Below, piece after piece: positions 34,816 to 43,957 of a DNA stretch of 64,000 nt. Each line of letters opens with the position of its first letter. Within the stretch, counting starts at the first letter, position 1. Origin of the DNA: Actinoplanes siamensis (GTDB lineage: Bacteria > Actinomycetota > Actinomycetes > Mycobacteriales > Micromonosporaceae); the NCBI RefSeq assembly GCF_016862395.1, contig NZ_BOMW01000023.1, positions 62,001-126,000 on the forward strand, read 5' to 3'. A program made the translations under genes and the position numbers. The notes under the pieces are model-generated. The model was not told the DNA's origin, did no database searches, and worked only from the letters and a program-made list of their open reading frames with translations.

Positions 34816-36588
34816 TCATGACCCGGGGTCGTGCTGGTCGACGGCCCGCCAGCAGAAAGGCGCCGAACCCGGCGCTCGGACCGGGCGCACCGTGGTGACG
34901 ACCACCTCCCGCGTGGTCCAATCGTCAGCGGTGGCCGGCAGGCCCGTGATCCGGCCGGCTCCGACAGGGCCCAGGTCGCGGGCCGGTGCGGGCGGCGGCA
35001 GGTTCGGCTGCGTGAGTGTGCGGGCGTCGAACTCCTCCCCCGCGACGAAAAGTTTGAGCAGGTCGGTCGCGCTCTCCCGGCCGCGCGGGACGATCAGGTG
35101 CAGGCGAGGCCGGCCGTCGTCGCCCCGCAGCCACAGGTGCTCGCCGGGATCCAGCCACTCACCGCCGCCGGGGATCAGGGAGGCGATCCGGAACGTGTCG
35201 CTGAGCGCCAGGATCGCGTAGAAGAGCCGGCGCGGCCCGCCGTTGCTCACCCGGACCCGGATCGTCGCCCGGACCTCGTCGATCTCGACGGCCAGTCCGG
35301 CTGATTCCGCCGCGATGGGCGGGGCCGGGTTGGCCCGGTCCCGGACAGCCTGCCAGCGGGCGATCCGCTCGACGGCGAACACCGTGTCCGCGACGCCCCA
35401 CCGGTCCTCGGTCAGCGCATCGCCGCTCGGGCCGCGAGTGATCCGGGCCCGGCCGTCCACACAGGTGACCAGCAGTTCGGCGGCCTGCGGCGGGACCAGC
35501 CGGACCAGCGGTGACCGGTCGAGCAGCGCGCGCACGGCCGTGTCGCCGGTCACCGCGACCGGCGCCCCGGCGACCGGGAGCGCACGCAGCACGGCCCGGT
35601 GGACGGCGGTCTCGTCGAGGGGCGGGCGCACGTCGAGCCGGGCGGTGGCGGCCCCGACCTCGCTGACGGTGGCCCGCGCCACCGGGACGTCACCGCCGGC
35701 CATCCGGTAGAGGTCCAGTTCGGTGCGCCCGGCGGGTGGGATGCCGTGGATCGCCCCGGCGTCGAGCACCCAGCCGGCGCCGTGCCGGTACGCGGCGGTC
35801 AGGACCGGAGCAGCCGGGGCCGTTGCGCCACCGAGGAACGGCCGCATGACGTCGTCCGCGGCCGGCGCCTCCAGGACCGGGGTCTGGCCGGGCGCCAGGG
35901 CGTGCACCGCCGCCGCGGACCAGGCGTGCAGGTCACGGTAGGAGATCGACCCCGGGGTACGGCGCAGCGTACGGTCCAGGGCGGCGGACAGGGCGCCCCG
36001 CACCGTCCCGGCCACCACGACCTCCCTGGCCGTCTGGTCCCGCCGGCACGCCGCGAGCAGCACGTACCGGGCGACCGCGCCGTCCGCGCCGGTCAGATGT
36101 CCGTCCCGGGGGCGGAGGTCGCGCGGCACCCAGCGCTCCGACCGGCCCACGCCGCGGACGCCGGAACCGGAGTGGCAGCAGTCGAGGACGACCAGGACGT
36201 GCGCGCCGCGGCCGCTGATCTCGGCGACCAGGGCGGAGAGCTCCTTGTCGGCGAGGTCCCGCACGCCCGGTGAACGGCTGTCCACCAGCACGATCGTCTC
36301 GTTCCAGCGCTCCGGATCCCCGGGGCTCGACGGTTCCCGGGAGCCGTGACCGCAGAACCAGAAGACCGCGGTGTCATCGGCGGCGGCCTGCCCGAGGTGC
36401 GCGCGGAAGGCGGTGACAACCGCCTCCCGGGTGGCCGCGCGGTCGGTCAGAGTGAGCGGGCGCAGGGTGGACCGGGCGGCGAGCAGGGCGCGCGCGGCGT
36501 GCACGTCGTTGACACAGCCGGCCAGCGGGGACATCGGCGCCGGGTAGCTGTCGATCCCGACGAGAAGGGCGTACACGTTCCGTCCCAC
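34816..36588 (-). CDS. Caspase-like (peptidase C14) family protein
   Basis: This 590-residue protein has an N-terminal caspase-fold protease domain (~1-260). It opens VYALLVGIDSY and carries the catalytic dyad His81 in WFCGHGSRE and Cys138 in VLDCCHSGSG, in the spacing normal for bacterial C14 enzymes. The remaining ~330 residues are a less clear beta-rich region that ends near LFYAILALSDTFRIAS...GGGEWLDPG, similar in style to DUF4384-type tails of bacterial caspases. GTG at 36588 has GAGGGAG upstream. The gene is head-to-head with a CHAT protease gene, 42 bases apart, so the two share a promoter region. A role in regulated proteolysis, defence or cell death is inference from these families. 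Confidence 0.88.
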   Translation of the reverse strand: MGRNVYALLVGIDSYPAPMSPLAGCVNDVHAARALLAARSTLRPLTLTDRAATREAVVTAFRAHLGQAAADDTAVFWFCGHGSREPSSPGDPERWNETIVLVDSRSPGVRDLADKELSALVAEISGRGAHVLVVLDCCHSGSGVRGVGRSERWVPRDLRPRDGHLTGADGAVARYVLLAACRRDQTAREVVVAGTVRGALSAALDRTLRRTPGSISYRDLHAWSAAAVHALAPGQTPVLEAPAADDVMRPFLGGATAPAAPVLTAAYRHGAGWVLDAGAIHGIPPAGRTELDLYRMAGGDVPVARATVSEVGAATARLDVRPPLDETAVHRAVLRALPVAGAPVAVTGDTAVRALLDRSPLVRLVPPQAAELLVTCVDGRARITRGPSGDALTEDRWGVADTVFAVERIARWQAVRDRANPAPPIAAESAGLAVEIDEVRATIRVRVSNGGPRRLFYAILALSDTFRIASLIPGGGEWLDPGEHLWLRGDDGRPRLHLIVPRGRESATDLLKLFVAGEEFDARTLTQPNLPPPAPARDLGPVGAGRITGLPATADDWTTREVVVTTVRPVRAPGSAPFCWRAVDQHDPGS

Positions 36589-36630
36589 GGGGCTCCCTCG
36601 TCCGTGTCCTCTCTGGAAGCATCGTCCGGC

Positions 36631-38838
36631 ATGAGTCACGACATCGCCAGGACGACCGAGCGGTATGCCCGCGAGCGGGGGATCCGGATGCTCGTCATCA
36701 CGCTGGGCCCCGCGGAGGTCATGCCGGTCGCCGCGCTGCCGGGACCCCCCGGTGCGGAGATCCTGGACGCGGGGTCTGAGGAGTTGCTGGCCGGCTTGAC
36801 GCGCTGGGCGGCGGACCCGGCGATCGCGGAATGCCTGCGGGACGTGACCGGAACCGCTCTCGAACAGGGCCGCGACAAGCGTCGCCGCGGGGACCTGTCC
36901 GGCTCGTTCCGCGCCGGTCGGCTGGGCCTGTTCACCGCCGCGGTGCTGGCGGACGCGGGTGGCGTGGTGTCCGCGACCACGAACATCTGGACGCTCCGGG
37001 AGGTCGTCCGCGAGATCGTGGACCGGGTTCGGGAGGACACTCCGGTCGGAGACGTGGCCGACGGCATCCCGGCCGACGCGGCCGCGGTGTGCCCGCTCGT
37101 CGCGGCGATCGCCGGCCGGGTGCCGCCGCCGGAGTCGCCGCCGCTGCTGCATGCCTGGCAGCGACTGGCCCGGCTGAGTGGCGACCACCGGCAACGGCGC
37201 GCGGTGCAGGATCGGTTGCGGACCACCTGCGCGGAGTACGGCGCGTGGGAAATCCTGATCCAGGCCGCGGCCGGCGAGGTCGGGCAGATGGATTTCGTCG
37301 ACGTCCTGGTGTCCTCCGGCAGGATCGCCCGGTCCGCCGCGGGCGAGGGGAACGACGCGCACGATGCCATGACCGTCTACGCGGAAGCTCGCCGTCACCT
37401 GCCGGCGGTCGTCGCGGACCCCGCGGCGGCCGAACGGGTCTTCGCCGACCTGGCGCTGGCGACCAGCAACCTCGTCTTCAACCGGCAGCGGGCCACCACC
37501 GCTGCCGGTCCCCTCGCCCACCAGCTCAGCTACCTGGTGTCCGAGCACCTGCACCTGGTCGGCCGGGACCTCGTCCTGGTGCTCCGGAAGCTCGGCGCGG
37601 ACGCGAGGGCCCTGGGCGCCTTCGAGTCGATCGTCGGCGGTTCCCTCTCCTCGTGGATGAGCCGTAACCACCCCATGACGCGGCTGGACATGACCACGGT
37701 CATGCGACTGGGCGGAGTGCTGCAGAGCACGCCCACCATCGACGCGTCCGGCATCGGCGACCTGGTGACGGCGTGTGGCCCGCTGCTCTATCTGATGCGC
37801 CAGCCGGACGGCGTGGCCGCGTGGCTCGTCCGCCCGGACGGCGAGATCCTGGCCGGGACCGCTGGTGGCCCGGACCCGGCGCTGGCCGCTCTCGGGACGG
37901 CCCTGCCCTATCTTTCCGGCGGTCCGGGTGAGCTGGCCCGGCAGATCTCCGGCTCGCCGCAGTCGCCAGAACCCGACGCGGACCTGGACGAAGCGCTGTC
38001 CGCCGGCTACGCGGCCCTGATCCCGCCGGAGATCGACGACGTCCTGGGCGGCCTGGACCGGCTGGTGGTGATCCCCGATCCCTGGCTGGAGCCGCTGCCG
38101 CTGGCCGCCCTGCGCACCCCGCGCGGCCGGTATCTCCTCGAGGAGCTGCAGGTGTCGGTCGCCCCGTCGGCGACCGCGCTGGAGCTGCTGGTCGGCTCCC
38201 TGAAGCGGCGGCCACCGGAGACCGGCAGCCTGGTCCTGGGCCGCTCCCGGTTCGACGAGACGGTCCAGTGGAACACCTGGGCCGGCCCGGTGCCGGTGCG
38301 TCCCGCCCCGCTGCCGGGGGCGGGCACGGAGGCGCGCCAGGTCGCGGACCTGCTCGGCGTGGAACCGTTCCTGGACGAAGCGGCCACCCGGTCCGTACTC
38401 CGCGGAACTCCTCAGAAGCGGGACGTGGTGCACATCGCCACGCACGGTTACTACGATCAGGGCAGTCCGCTGAGCTCCTTCCTGGCGCTCGCCGACGGTC
38501 CGCTGTCGGCCGACGAGATCTATCGGTACGACGCCGGCACGCGCGCCCGTCTGGTCGTGCTCAGCGCCTGCCAGACCGCGCTGGGAGACGACCATCCGGA
38601 CAGTACGATCGGGCTGGCCAACGCGTTCCTGGTGGCCGGCGCGAACACTGTCGTCTCCAGCCTGTGGCGGATCCCCGACGAGCTCACGGCGCCGTTGATG
38701 CGGCGCTTCCACGAGCTCGTCCAGGACGGCCGGCCGCCGGGGGCGGCGCTGCGGACGGCGCAGCTGGAGATGCTGGACGACCCGGAGACCGCCGATCCGC
38801 GGGTGTGGGCGGCTTTCCGGGTGGCCGGCGTCGCCTAG
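36631..38838 (+). CDS. CHAT-domain (caspase-like clan CD) protease
   Basis: This 735-residue protein ends with a CHAT domain (~385-735). Its beta entry strand is LLYLMRQPDGVAAWLVRPDG, and the catalytic dyad is His605 in HIATHGYYDQ and Cys647 in LVVLSACQTALG, followed by GLANAFLVAGANTVVSSLW. The first ~380 residues are mainly alpha-helical. They have no clear TPR consensus and are not recognised, and probably act as the sensing or regulatory part. The ATG at 36631 lies 42 bases from the divergent caspase-like gene. The 3' end overlaps the convergent TPR gene by 4 bases. CHAT enzymes cleave proteins after activation by partners (separase relatives, Craspase Csx29), so partner-triggered proteolysis is likely. 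Confidence 0.9.
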   Translation: MSHDIARTTERYARERGIRMLVITLGPAEVMPVAALPGPPGAEILDAGSEELLAGLTRWAADPAIAECLRDVTGTALEQGRDKRRRGDLSGSFRAGRLGLFTAAVLADAGGVVSATTNIWTLREVVREIVDRVREDTPVGDVADGIPADAAAVCPLVAAIAGRVPPPESPPLLHAWQRLARLSGDHRQRRAVQDRLRTTCAEYGAWEILIQAAAGEVGQMDFVDVLVSSGRIARSAAGEGNDAHDAMTVYAEARRHLPAVVADPAAAERVFADLALATSNLVFNRQRATTAAGPLAHQLSYLVSEHLHLVGRDLVLVLRKLGADARALGAFESIVGGSLSSWMSRNHPMTRLDMTTVMRLGGVLQSTPTIDASGIGDLVTACGPLLYLMRQPDGVAAWLVRPDGEILAGTAGGPDPALAALGTALPYLSGGPGELARQISGSPQSPEPDADLDEALSAGYAALIPPEIDDVLGGLDRLVVIPDPWLEPLPLAALRTPRGRYLLEELQVSVAPSATALELLVGSLKRRPPETGSLVLGRSRFDETVQWNTWAGPVPVRPAPLPGAGTEARQVADLLGVEPFLDEAATRSVLRGTPQKRDVVHIATHGYYDQGSPLSSFLALADGPLSADEIYRYDAGTRARLVVLSACQTALGDDHPDSTIGLANAFLVAGANTVVSSLWRIPDELTAPLMRRFHELVQDGRPPGAALRTAQLEMLDDPETADPRVWAAFRVAGVA

Positions 38839-39290
38839 CCTTCCAGGAGCCTCTCCAGCCGTACCAGACCGTCTCTGATCAGGCGGCCGTAGTGGTCGTC
38901 GCCGAGCGCGCCGAGGCCGGCCCGCGCCTGTTCGAGGTGCTCGCGGGCGCTGCGGGGATCACCCAGCTTGCGGTGACAGTCGGCCAGGTTCAGGTGCAGC
39001 GACGGATACAGCCCGGCCACCGACAGCGGCACCCCGGCCCGCGCCACCCGCTCGTCGGTGATCCGGCCGGCCGCTGCCAGGGCCCGCTGATCCCAGAGCA
39101 GCTCCTGCTCCACGTCGTCCTGGACGTCGGCCATCGAGTGCGCCAGCACGCAGACGTGCAGCGGGTCCGCCTGTTCTCCGCCGATCTCCGCCCAGATCCG
39201 GGCGAACAGGTCACGGGCGGCGGCCGGCTCGCCGCGACCGTGGTGCAGTTCCACCGCTTGGCCGATGCGGGCGAGGATCGGGTCGTCCAT
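38835..39290 (-). CDS. Small TPR-like protein
   Basis: This 151-residue helical protein has at least two tetratricopeptide-type helix pairs. The last is LHLNLADCHRKLGDPRSARE with HLEQARAGLGAL, the classic Leu/Ala-Gly-Ala spacing. It lies three bases behind the methyltransferase gene on the same strand, so those two form an operon. Its stop overlaps the CHAT gene end by 4 bases on the opposite strand. TPR proteins mediate protein-protein contacts. A link to the CHAT protease is suggested only by position. Confidence 0.75.
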   Translation of the reverse strand: MDDPILARIGQAVELHHGRGEPAAARDLFARIWAEIGGEQADPLHVCVLAHSMADVQDDVEQELLWDQRALAAAGRITDERVARAGVPLSVAGLYPSLHLNLADCHRKLGDPRSAREHLEQARAGLGALGDDHYGRLIRDGLVRLERLLEG

Positions 39291-39293
39291 CGG

Positions 39294-40088
39294 TCAGGGC
39301 TTGCGCCCGACGGCGGTCCACACGTTGATGTCCGAGCGCTCCGGGATCTCCGTCCCCGGGTCGGGCCGCCACTCGCTGGCCGGCGTCACACCGGGCTCGA
39401 CCAGCTCCAGCCCTTCGAACAGCTCGGTGAACTCGGCCTTGCCCCGGGTCCACACGTCCGACTTCCCCGACTCCACCAGCTGCTGGTAGAGCGCCTGCTG
39501 CTCGGGCGTCCCGAAGTCGGAGGTGGCGTGCGTGGCGACCAGGTAGCTGCCCGGGGGGAGCGCGTCGAGCAGGGTGCGGACGATCGGCCTGGCCGCGCCG
39601 TGGCCGTGCACGAAGTGCAGCACGGCGATCAGCATCAGGGCGACCGGCTGCTTCAGGTCCAGCGTCTCGTGCAGCGTCGGATGGCCGAGGATCCGCTCCG
39701 GGTGGTTGAGGTCGGCCTCGATGTACGCCGTGCGCCCCTGCGGACTGCTGTTCAGCAGCGCCCGGGCGTGCACCATCACGAGCGGGTCGTTGTCCACGTA
39801 GACGATCCGGCTCTCCGGGGCGTGCCGCTGCGCCACCTCGTGGGTGTTGTCCGCGGTCGGCAGCCCGGTGCCGATGTCCAGGAACTGCCGGATCCCGGCC
39901 TCCGCGGCCAGGAAGCGGGTGGCCCGCTGCAGCAGCGCCCGGTTGGCCAGCGCGCCGAGTCGCACCTTCGGGAACAGGCGCTCCAGCTCGTCCCCGGACG
40001 CCCGGTCGGCGGCGAAGTGGTCCTTGCCGCCCAGCCAGTAGTTGTACCGCCGGGCCGGGTGCGGTTGCGTCGGGTCGATCTGGTCCAC
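39294..40088 (-). CDS. SAM-dependent methyltransferase, PF04672 type
   Basis: This 264-residue protein matches the actinobacterial methyltransferase family typified by PF04672. It opens HPARRYNYWLGGKDHFAADR, has motif I QFLDIGTGLPTADNTHE, and later VYVDNDPLVMVHARALL and MLIAVLHFV. These proteins are very common in Streptomyces and Micromonosporaceae, and their substrates are not known. The GTG at 40088 is preceded by AGGTG. The gene is followed after three bases by the TPR gene. Confidence 0.9.
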   Translation of the reverse strand: MDQIDPTQPHPARRYNYWLGGKDHFAADRASGDELERLFPKVRLGALANRALLQRATRFLAAEAGIRQFLDIGTGLPTADNTHEVAQRHAPESRIVYVDNDPLVMVHARALLNSSPQGRTAYIEADLNHPERILGHPTLHETLDLKQPVALMLIAVLHFVHGHGAARPIVRTLLDALPPGSYLVATHATSDFGTPEQQALYQQLVESGKSDVWTRGKAEFTELFEGLELVEPGVTPASEWRPDPGTEIPERSDINVWTAVGRKP

Positions 40089-40166
40089 GGGGGCACCTTA
40101 GCGCGCCGATGTCCACACCGGACCGGCTGGGCGTCGCAACGTCCGGCGACCACCTAGAATCGGCGT

Positions 40167-40424
40167 GTGCCGATCATCGATCTCGACTCGCCGGCGCCGG
40201 TGGCCGCCCGGCAGGCCTCCCGGTGGCGTCCCCGCCACCTGGTGTTGGTGGTCGCCGGCGTGGCGTTGCTCGGGGTCACCGACGAGGGCGCCGAGCCGCC
40301 GCGGCCCAGCATCGAGAACCCGTGCGGCACGGCGCGGGTGCTCGGTGCGGATGCCGTCCAGCAGGTGACCGTCGTGATGTCGGAGACCGGAGAGGTGCTG
40401 CGGACCATCCGGTGCCCACCCTGA
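40167..40424 (+). CDS. Small single-TM protein, stub of a larger membrane protein family
   Basis: This 85-residue product starts VPIIDLDSPAPVAARQ, continues with a basic patch and a short hydrophobic segment (LVLVVAGVALLG, ~26-37), and ends with an ~45-residue tail. The P-I-I-D-L-D opening followed by one TM is, from memory of actinobacterial genomes, the usual N-terminus of large extracytoplasmic beta-propeller (PQQ-like) proteins. This copy stops long before such a domain. It may be a functional small protein or the remains of a truncated gene. The GTG is the only reasonable start. Confidence 0.5.
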   Translation: MPIIDLDSPAPVAARQASRWRPRHLVLVVAGVALLGVTDEGAEPPRPSIENPCGTARVLGADAVQQVTVVMSETGEVLRTIRCPP

Positions 40425-40551
40425 GCACGTCGGCGGGCAGCCGGCGACTCCCCGACGACCACCGCCCGACCTGAGGGATCGACCCTCTGGAATGTCTCGG
40501 TTGCGCTCGTTACCGTCCGGTAACCCGCAGCCGAGCCACCGGAGGCTGTCC

Positions 40552-41847
40552 ATGTCCCGCATCCTCACCGTCCTGCTCACCGCCTCTGTCCTGGGCGTTC
40601 TCGCCGCGGCTCCGGCCCCGGCCGGGGCCGCCGGCGCCGTCCCCGACTTCTACGACCCGCCGGCGACGCTGCCGGCGGCCGACGGCGCGCTGGTCCGCAG
40701 CGAGCCGCTGCGACTGGCGCTGTCGCTGCCGGGCATCACCGGCACGCTGCCCGGCACCGCCACCCGGATCATGTACAAGTCCACCGACTCCAACGGCGAA
40801 GCGGTCGCCGTGACCGGCGCCTACGTGGAGCCGGCCCTGCCCTGGCTGGGGCTCGGCCCGCGGCCGCTGGTCGTGCTGGCGCCCGGCACGATGGGCCAGG
40901 GCGATCAGTGCTCCACCTCGCTGGCCCTGCAGCGCGGCCTGGTCCTCGGCACCGAGAACGACCAGCTCACGGTCTCGATCGGGTACGAGATACTGACGAT
41001 GTACCGGCTGCTGCTCAAGGGTGTCGCCGTGGTGCAGACCGACTACGTGGGGCTGGGAACCACCGACCGGCTGCACACCTACGTCAACCGCGTCGACGGG
41101 GCGCACGCCGTGCTCGACGCGGCCCGGGCCGCCCGGGCGCTGCCGCGGACCTCGATCACCGCCCGGTCGGTGGTCGGGCTCTACGGCTACAGCCAGGGTG
41201 GCGGCGCGGTCGCGGCGGCGGCCGAGCTGCAGTCGTCGTACGCGCCGGACGTGAAGGTGACAGCCACCTACGCCGGAGCGCCGCCGGCCGACCTGACCGA
41301 GGTGACCTCGGCGATCGACGGGTCGGAGCTGGTCGGCGCGCTCGGCTGGTCGGTGAACGGGTTCGCGCAGTCGCAACCAGCGCTGCGGTCGCTGCTCGAT
41401 CGGTATCTCAGTGACGGTGGCCGCGCCGTACTGCAGAAATTGTCGACGATGTGCGTCGGGGACGCCATCCTCAGGTACGCGGGCCGGCGCAGTTCGTCGT
41501 GGACCACGTCCGGCCAGACGGTCGCCGAGATCGTCGCGGCCGAGCCGGCGCTGCGGGGGTACCTCGACGAGCAGCGCATCGGCGCCCGCAAGCCGGCCGG
41601 GGTGGTCCGGGTGGCCATCGGGGTGAGCGACAACCTCGTGCCGTTCGCGCAGGCCCGGACGATGGCCGCGGACTGGTGCCGGCTCGGCGGGAAGGTGGTC
41701 TACGCCCCGGTCGTGCTGCCGGCGACCGGGAGCGCGTTGCTGAACCACTTCGGCCCGCTGCTGGCCGACCAGGGGCCGGCGACCGACTGGCTGGCCCTGC
41801 GCCTGGCCGGGCTTCCGGCGATCACCAACTGCTCGCTGCTGAACTGA
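40552..41847 (+). CDS. Secreted lipase (LIP/PF03583 type)
   Basis: This 431-residue protein has a clear Sec signal peptide (~1-28, ending APAGAAGA) and an alpha/beta hydrolase of the secretory lipase family. Visible motifs are VLAPGTMGQGDQCS (near the oxyanion region), VVQTDYVGLGTT, the nucleophile GLYGYSQGGGA (~residue 204), and late VAIGVSDNLVPF and LLNHFGPL carrying the acid and histidine candidates. It hydrolyses acyl esters outside the cell. GGAGG lies 7 bases before the ATG at 40552, which decides the start over an earlier in-frame ATG at 40492. A strong hairpin follows. Confidence 0.9.
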   Translation: MSRILTVLLTASVLGVLAAAPAPAGAAGAVPDFYDPPATLPAADGALVRSEPLRLALSLPGITGTLPGTATRIMYKSTDSNGEAVAVTGAYVEPALPWLGLGPRPLVVLAPGTMGQGDQCSTSLALQRGLVLGTENDQLTVSIGYEILTMYRLLLKGVAVVQTDYVGLGTTDRLHTYVNRVDGAHAVLDAARAARALPRTSITARSVVGLYGYSQGGGAVAAAAELQSSYAPDVKVTATYAGAPPADLTEVTSAIDGSELVGALGWSVNGFAQSQPALRSLLDRYLSDGGRAVLQKLSTMCVGDAILRYAGRRSSSWTTSGQTVAEIVAAEPALRGYLDEQRIGARKPAGVVRVAIGVSDNLVPFAQARTMAADWCRLGGKVVYAPVVLPATGSALLNHFGPLLADQGPATDWLALRLAGLPAITNCSLLN

Positions 41848-41853
41848 GGCGGA

Positions 41854-41881
41854 GCGGGGCCGCTGGCGCCGGCGGCCCCGC
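41854..41881. terminator. Bidirectional hairpin between convergent genes
   Basis: A perfect 10-base-pair stem, GCGGGGCCGC with GCGGCCCCGC, and an 8-base loop lie between the ends of the lipase gene (plus) and the MFS gene (minus). It begins 7 bases after the lipase stop and could terminate both transcripts. Confidence 0.7.
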
Positions 41882-41941
41882 GCGGATCGGCGACCCGCAC
41901 GACGAACGGCTGTTGCAGGACCCGGGCGCGGTGCACCGCAC

Positions 41942-43525
41942 TCACTCCCGCGACAGCAGGTGGCTCACCTCCGGCGGGCCGTCCGCCAGCGCCTTGGCCC
42001 GCTCCTCGATCGCCTGATCGGTCCCGGTCAGCCGGCCGGTGTGCTGCCGCAGATGCTCGTCCCAGCTCGGCACCAGGTACGCCTCCACGTACCGCCCGGC
42101 CCGCTCACCGTCCTGGAACAGCCCCCAGCGCACCGCCCCGGTCCGCAGCCGGCTACGCCGCACGTCCCGCATCGCGTCCACGAACGCCTCCTCCCGCTCC
42201 GCGCTGACCGGGTACGACGTGAGCACCAGCACCGGCCCGTCGTGCTCCTCCGGGTCCAGTTCCAGATGGGGCACCGGCCAGTAGTTCGCCGGGTCCCGGT
42301 TCAGCCCGCTGGTGTCGCGCATCGGCCACCAGCGCAGCGTCACCGCACCAGCCAGCATCAGCCCGGCCGCCGCGACCAACGCCGGCATCAGGCCCACCGC
42401 GTCCGACAGCGCACCCCAGGCCAGCGCACCGACGGCCTGCGCCCCGGCGAAGACCATCTGGTAGACGGCGAGACCCCGGGCCCGCACCCAGTTCGGCAGG
42501 AACAGCTGCATCGCGGCGTTCACGCTGGACAACACCATCACCCAGGCCACACCGGCCGGAATCAGCGCGACCACCACCGCGGCCTCCGACCGGACCAGCC
42601 CCAGCACGGCCAGCACCACCGCGAACCCGACACTCGCGGTCAGCAGCAGCCGGTTCATCGACCAGCGCGCCCGCATCCGGGGCAGCAGCAGCGCGCCGCC
42701 CACCGCGCCCAGACCGACCGCGGCGAGCAGGATGCCGTACCCGCCGGAGCCCAGGCCGAGCCGGCGGCTGGCCACCAGCGGCAGCAGCGCCCAGAGCGCG
42801 CTGCCGGACACCAGGAAAAGCGCGGCGCGCAGCAGGATCCGTCGCACCACCGGCGAGTGCCGCACGTACCGGCTGCCGGAGCGGACCGCCGCGACGAACG
42901 GCTCCGGCATGCCACCGGAATCCGCGGCCGCCGGCTTCCACAGCCACAGGACCAGCGCGAACACCGCGAACGACAGCGTGTTGAGCCCGAACACCACTGC
43001 CGTTCCGGCCTGCGCGATCAGCACCCCGGCCACCGCCGGGCCGACCGCCCGCGCCAGATTCATGCTGATCGCGCCGAGCGCGGACGCGGACGCCAGCTGC
43101 GCGCGCGGCACCAGTTCCGGGATCAACGCCTGCCACGCCGGGGCGGTCAGCGCCTGCCCGGCGCCCAGCACGAAGGTGAGCGTCAGCAGCAGCGACGGCG
43201 GCATGTGCCCGCCCAGCGTCAGCACGGTCAGCAGCACGCCGACAGCGGTCAGGAACAACTGCACGGCGATCAGCAGCCGCCGCCTGTCGAAGGTGTCCGC
43301 GAGCGCCCCGGACGGCAGCGCCAGCAGCACGATCGGCAGCGTGCTGGCCGTCTGCACGACCGCCACCAGGGTGTCGATGCCGGACTGCTCGACCAGCAGC
43401 CACTGCGCGCCGACGGTCTGCATCCAGGTGCCGATGTTGCTGGCCAGCAGCGCCAGCCACAGGCTGCGGAAGGCCGCGATCCGCAGCGGCGCCCAGGCCG
43501 AGGCGGGAGGTGCTTGGGTGCTCAT
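41942..43525 (-). CDS. MFS transporter of the EntS-like (MFS_3) group with C-terminal ABM-like domain
   Basis: This 527-residue protein has twelve predicted membrane helices over ~20-410, with the MFS loop GALADTFDRRRLL between TM2 and TM3. A soluble tail of ~100 residues follows that resembles an antibiotic-biosynthesis-monooxygenase/Dabb ferredoxin-like fold (PVLVLTSYPVSAEREEAFVD). This two-part architecture is normal for the PF05977 group, whose characterised members export siderophores such as enterobactin; many actinobacterial members have no assigned substrate. The ATG start at 43525 is clear. The gene is convergent with the lipase gene, with a hairpin between. Confidence 0.88.
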   Translation of the reverse strand: MSTQAPPASAWAPLRIAAFRSLWLALLASNIGTWMQTVGAQWLLVEQSGIDTLVAVVQTASTLPIVLLALPSGALADTFDRRRLLIAVQLFLTAVGVLLTVLTLGGHMPPSLLLTLTFVLGAGQALTAPAWQALIPELVPRAQLASASALGAISMNLARAVGPAVAGVLIAQAGTAVVFGLNTLSFAVFALVLWLWKPAAADSGGMPEPFVAAVRSGSRYVRHSPVVRRILLRAALFLVSGSALWALLPLVASRRLGLGSGGYGILLAAVGLGAVGGALLLPRMRARWSMNRLLLTASVGFAVVLAVLGLVRSEAAVVVALIPAGVAWVMVLSSVNAAMQLFLPNWVRARGLAVYQMVFAGAQAVGALAWGALSDAVGLMPALVAAAGLMLAGAVTLRWWPMRDTSGLNRDPANYWPVPHLELDPEEHDGPVLVLTSYPVSAEREEAFVDAMRDVRRSRLRTGAVRWGLFQDGERAGRYVEAYLVPSWDEHLRQHTGRLTGTDQAIEERAKALADGPPEVSHLLSRE

Positions 43526-43957
43526 GTTTGAGGTCTACCCGCCGCCCGCGCGGGTATGTGACGCCGGACGCGCCCGGAGGTGCGGCGGCACCTGGTCCGG
43601 CGGTGTTCCGGTCAGCCCGGCCGACCCCACACCGCCGGGCTTTCCCCTCGCACAGCACGCGCCGCGCTCGGGCGTACCCGGAAATCACCCGGCGAATTTG
43701 ACGGCTCAACGACGAGATCCGATCACCCGGTCGGTACCGGAATCGCCGGGCGAGATGCTGCCGGCGGAGTGACGGCGTACAGGGCACAGCACACCACCAG
43801 GTGCAGATCCACGACGGCGGGGGCGGGATCGGCACGCCGTGGGGCCCGTGGCGGTGCCGGGAACGGGCGCCAGCAATCAAGATCGTCGAGTCTCCAACGG
43901 GGGAACCGCGCACAGAATCCGGGGCGGACGGCACGATCGGTGTGATGTCCTCCGGCG
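43526..43957. other. Divergent intergenic region, nothing recognised
   Basis: This stretch of 432 bases separates the MFS gene and the Trypco1-like gene. Open frames here have poor GC3 pattern. No repeat, operator or promoter could be supported. Confidence 0.45.

Noticed and set aside
36589..38712. Upstream extension of the caspase-like gene on the minus strand
   Set aside because: The extra ~700 codons lie antisense to the CHAT gene. The caspase fold begins at VYALLVGIDSY, right after the GTG with a ribosome binding site at 36588.
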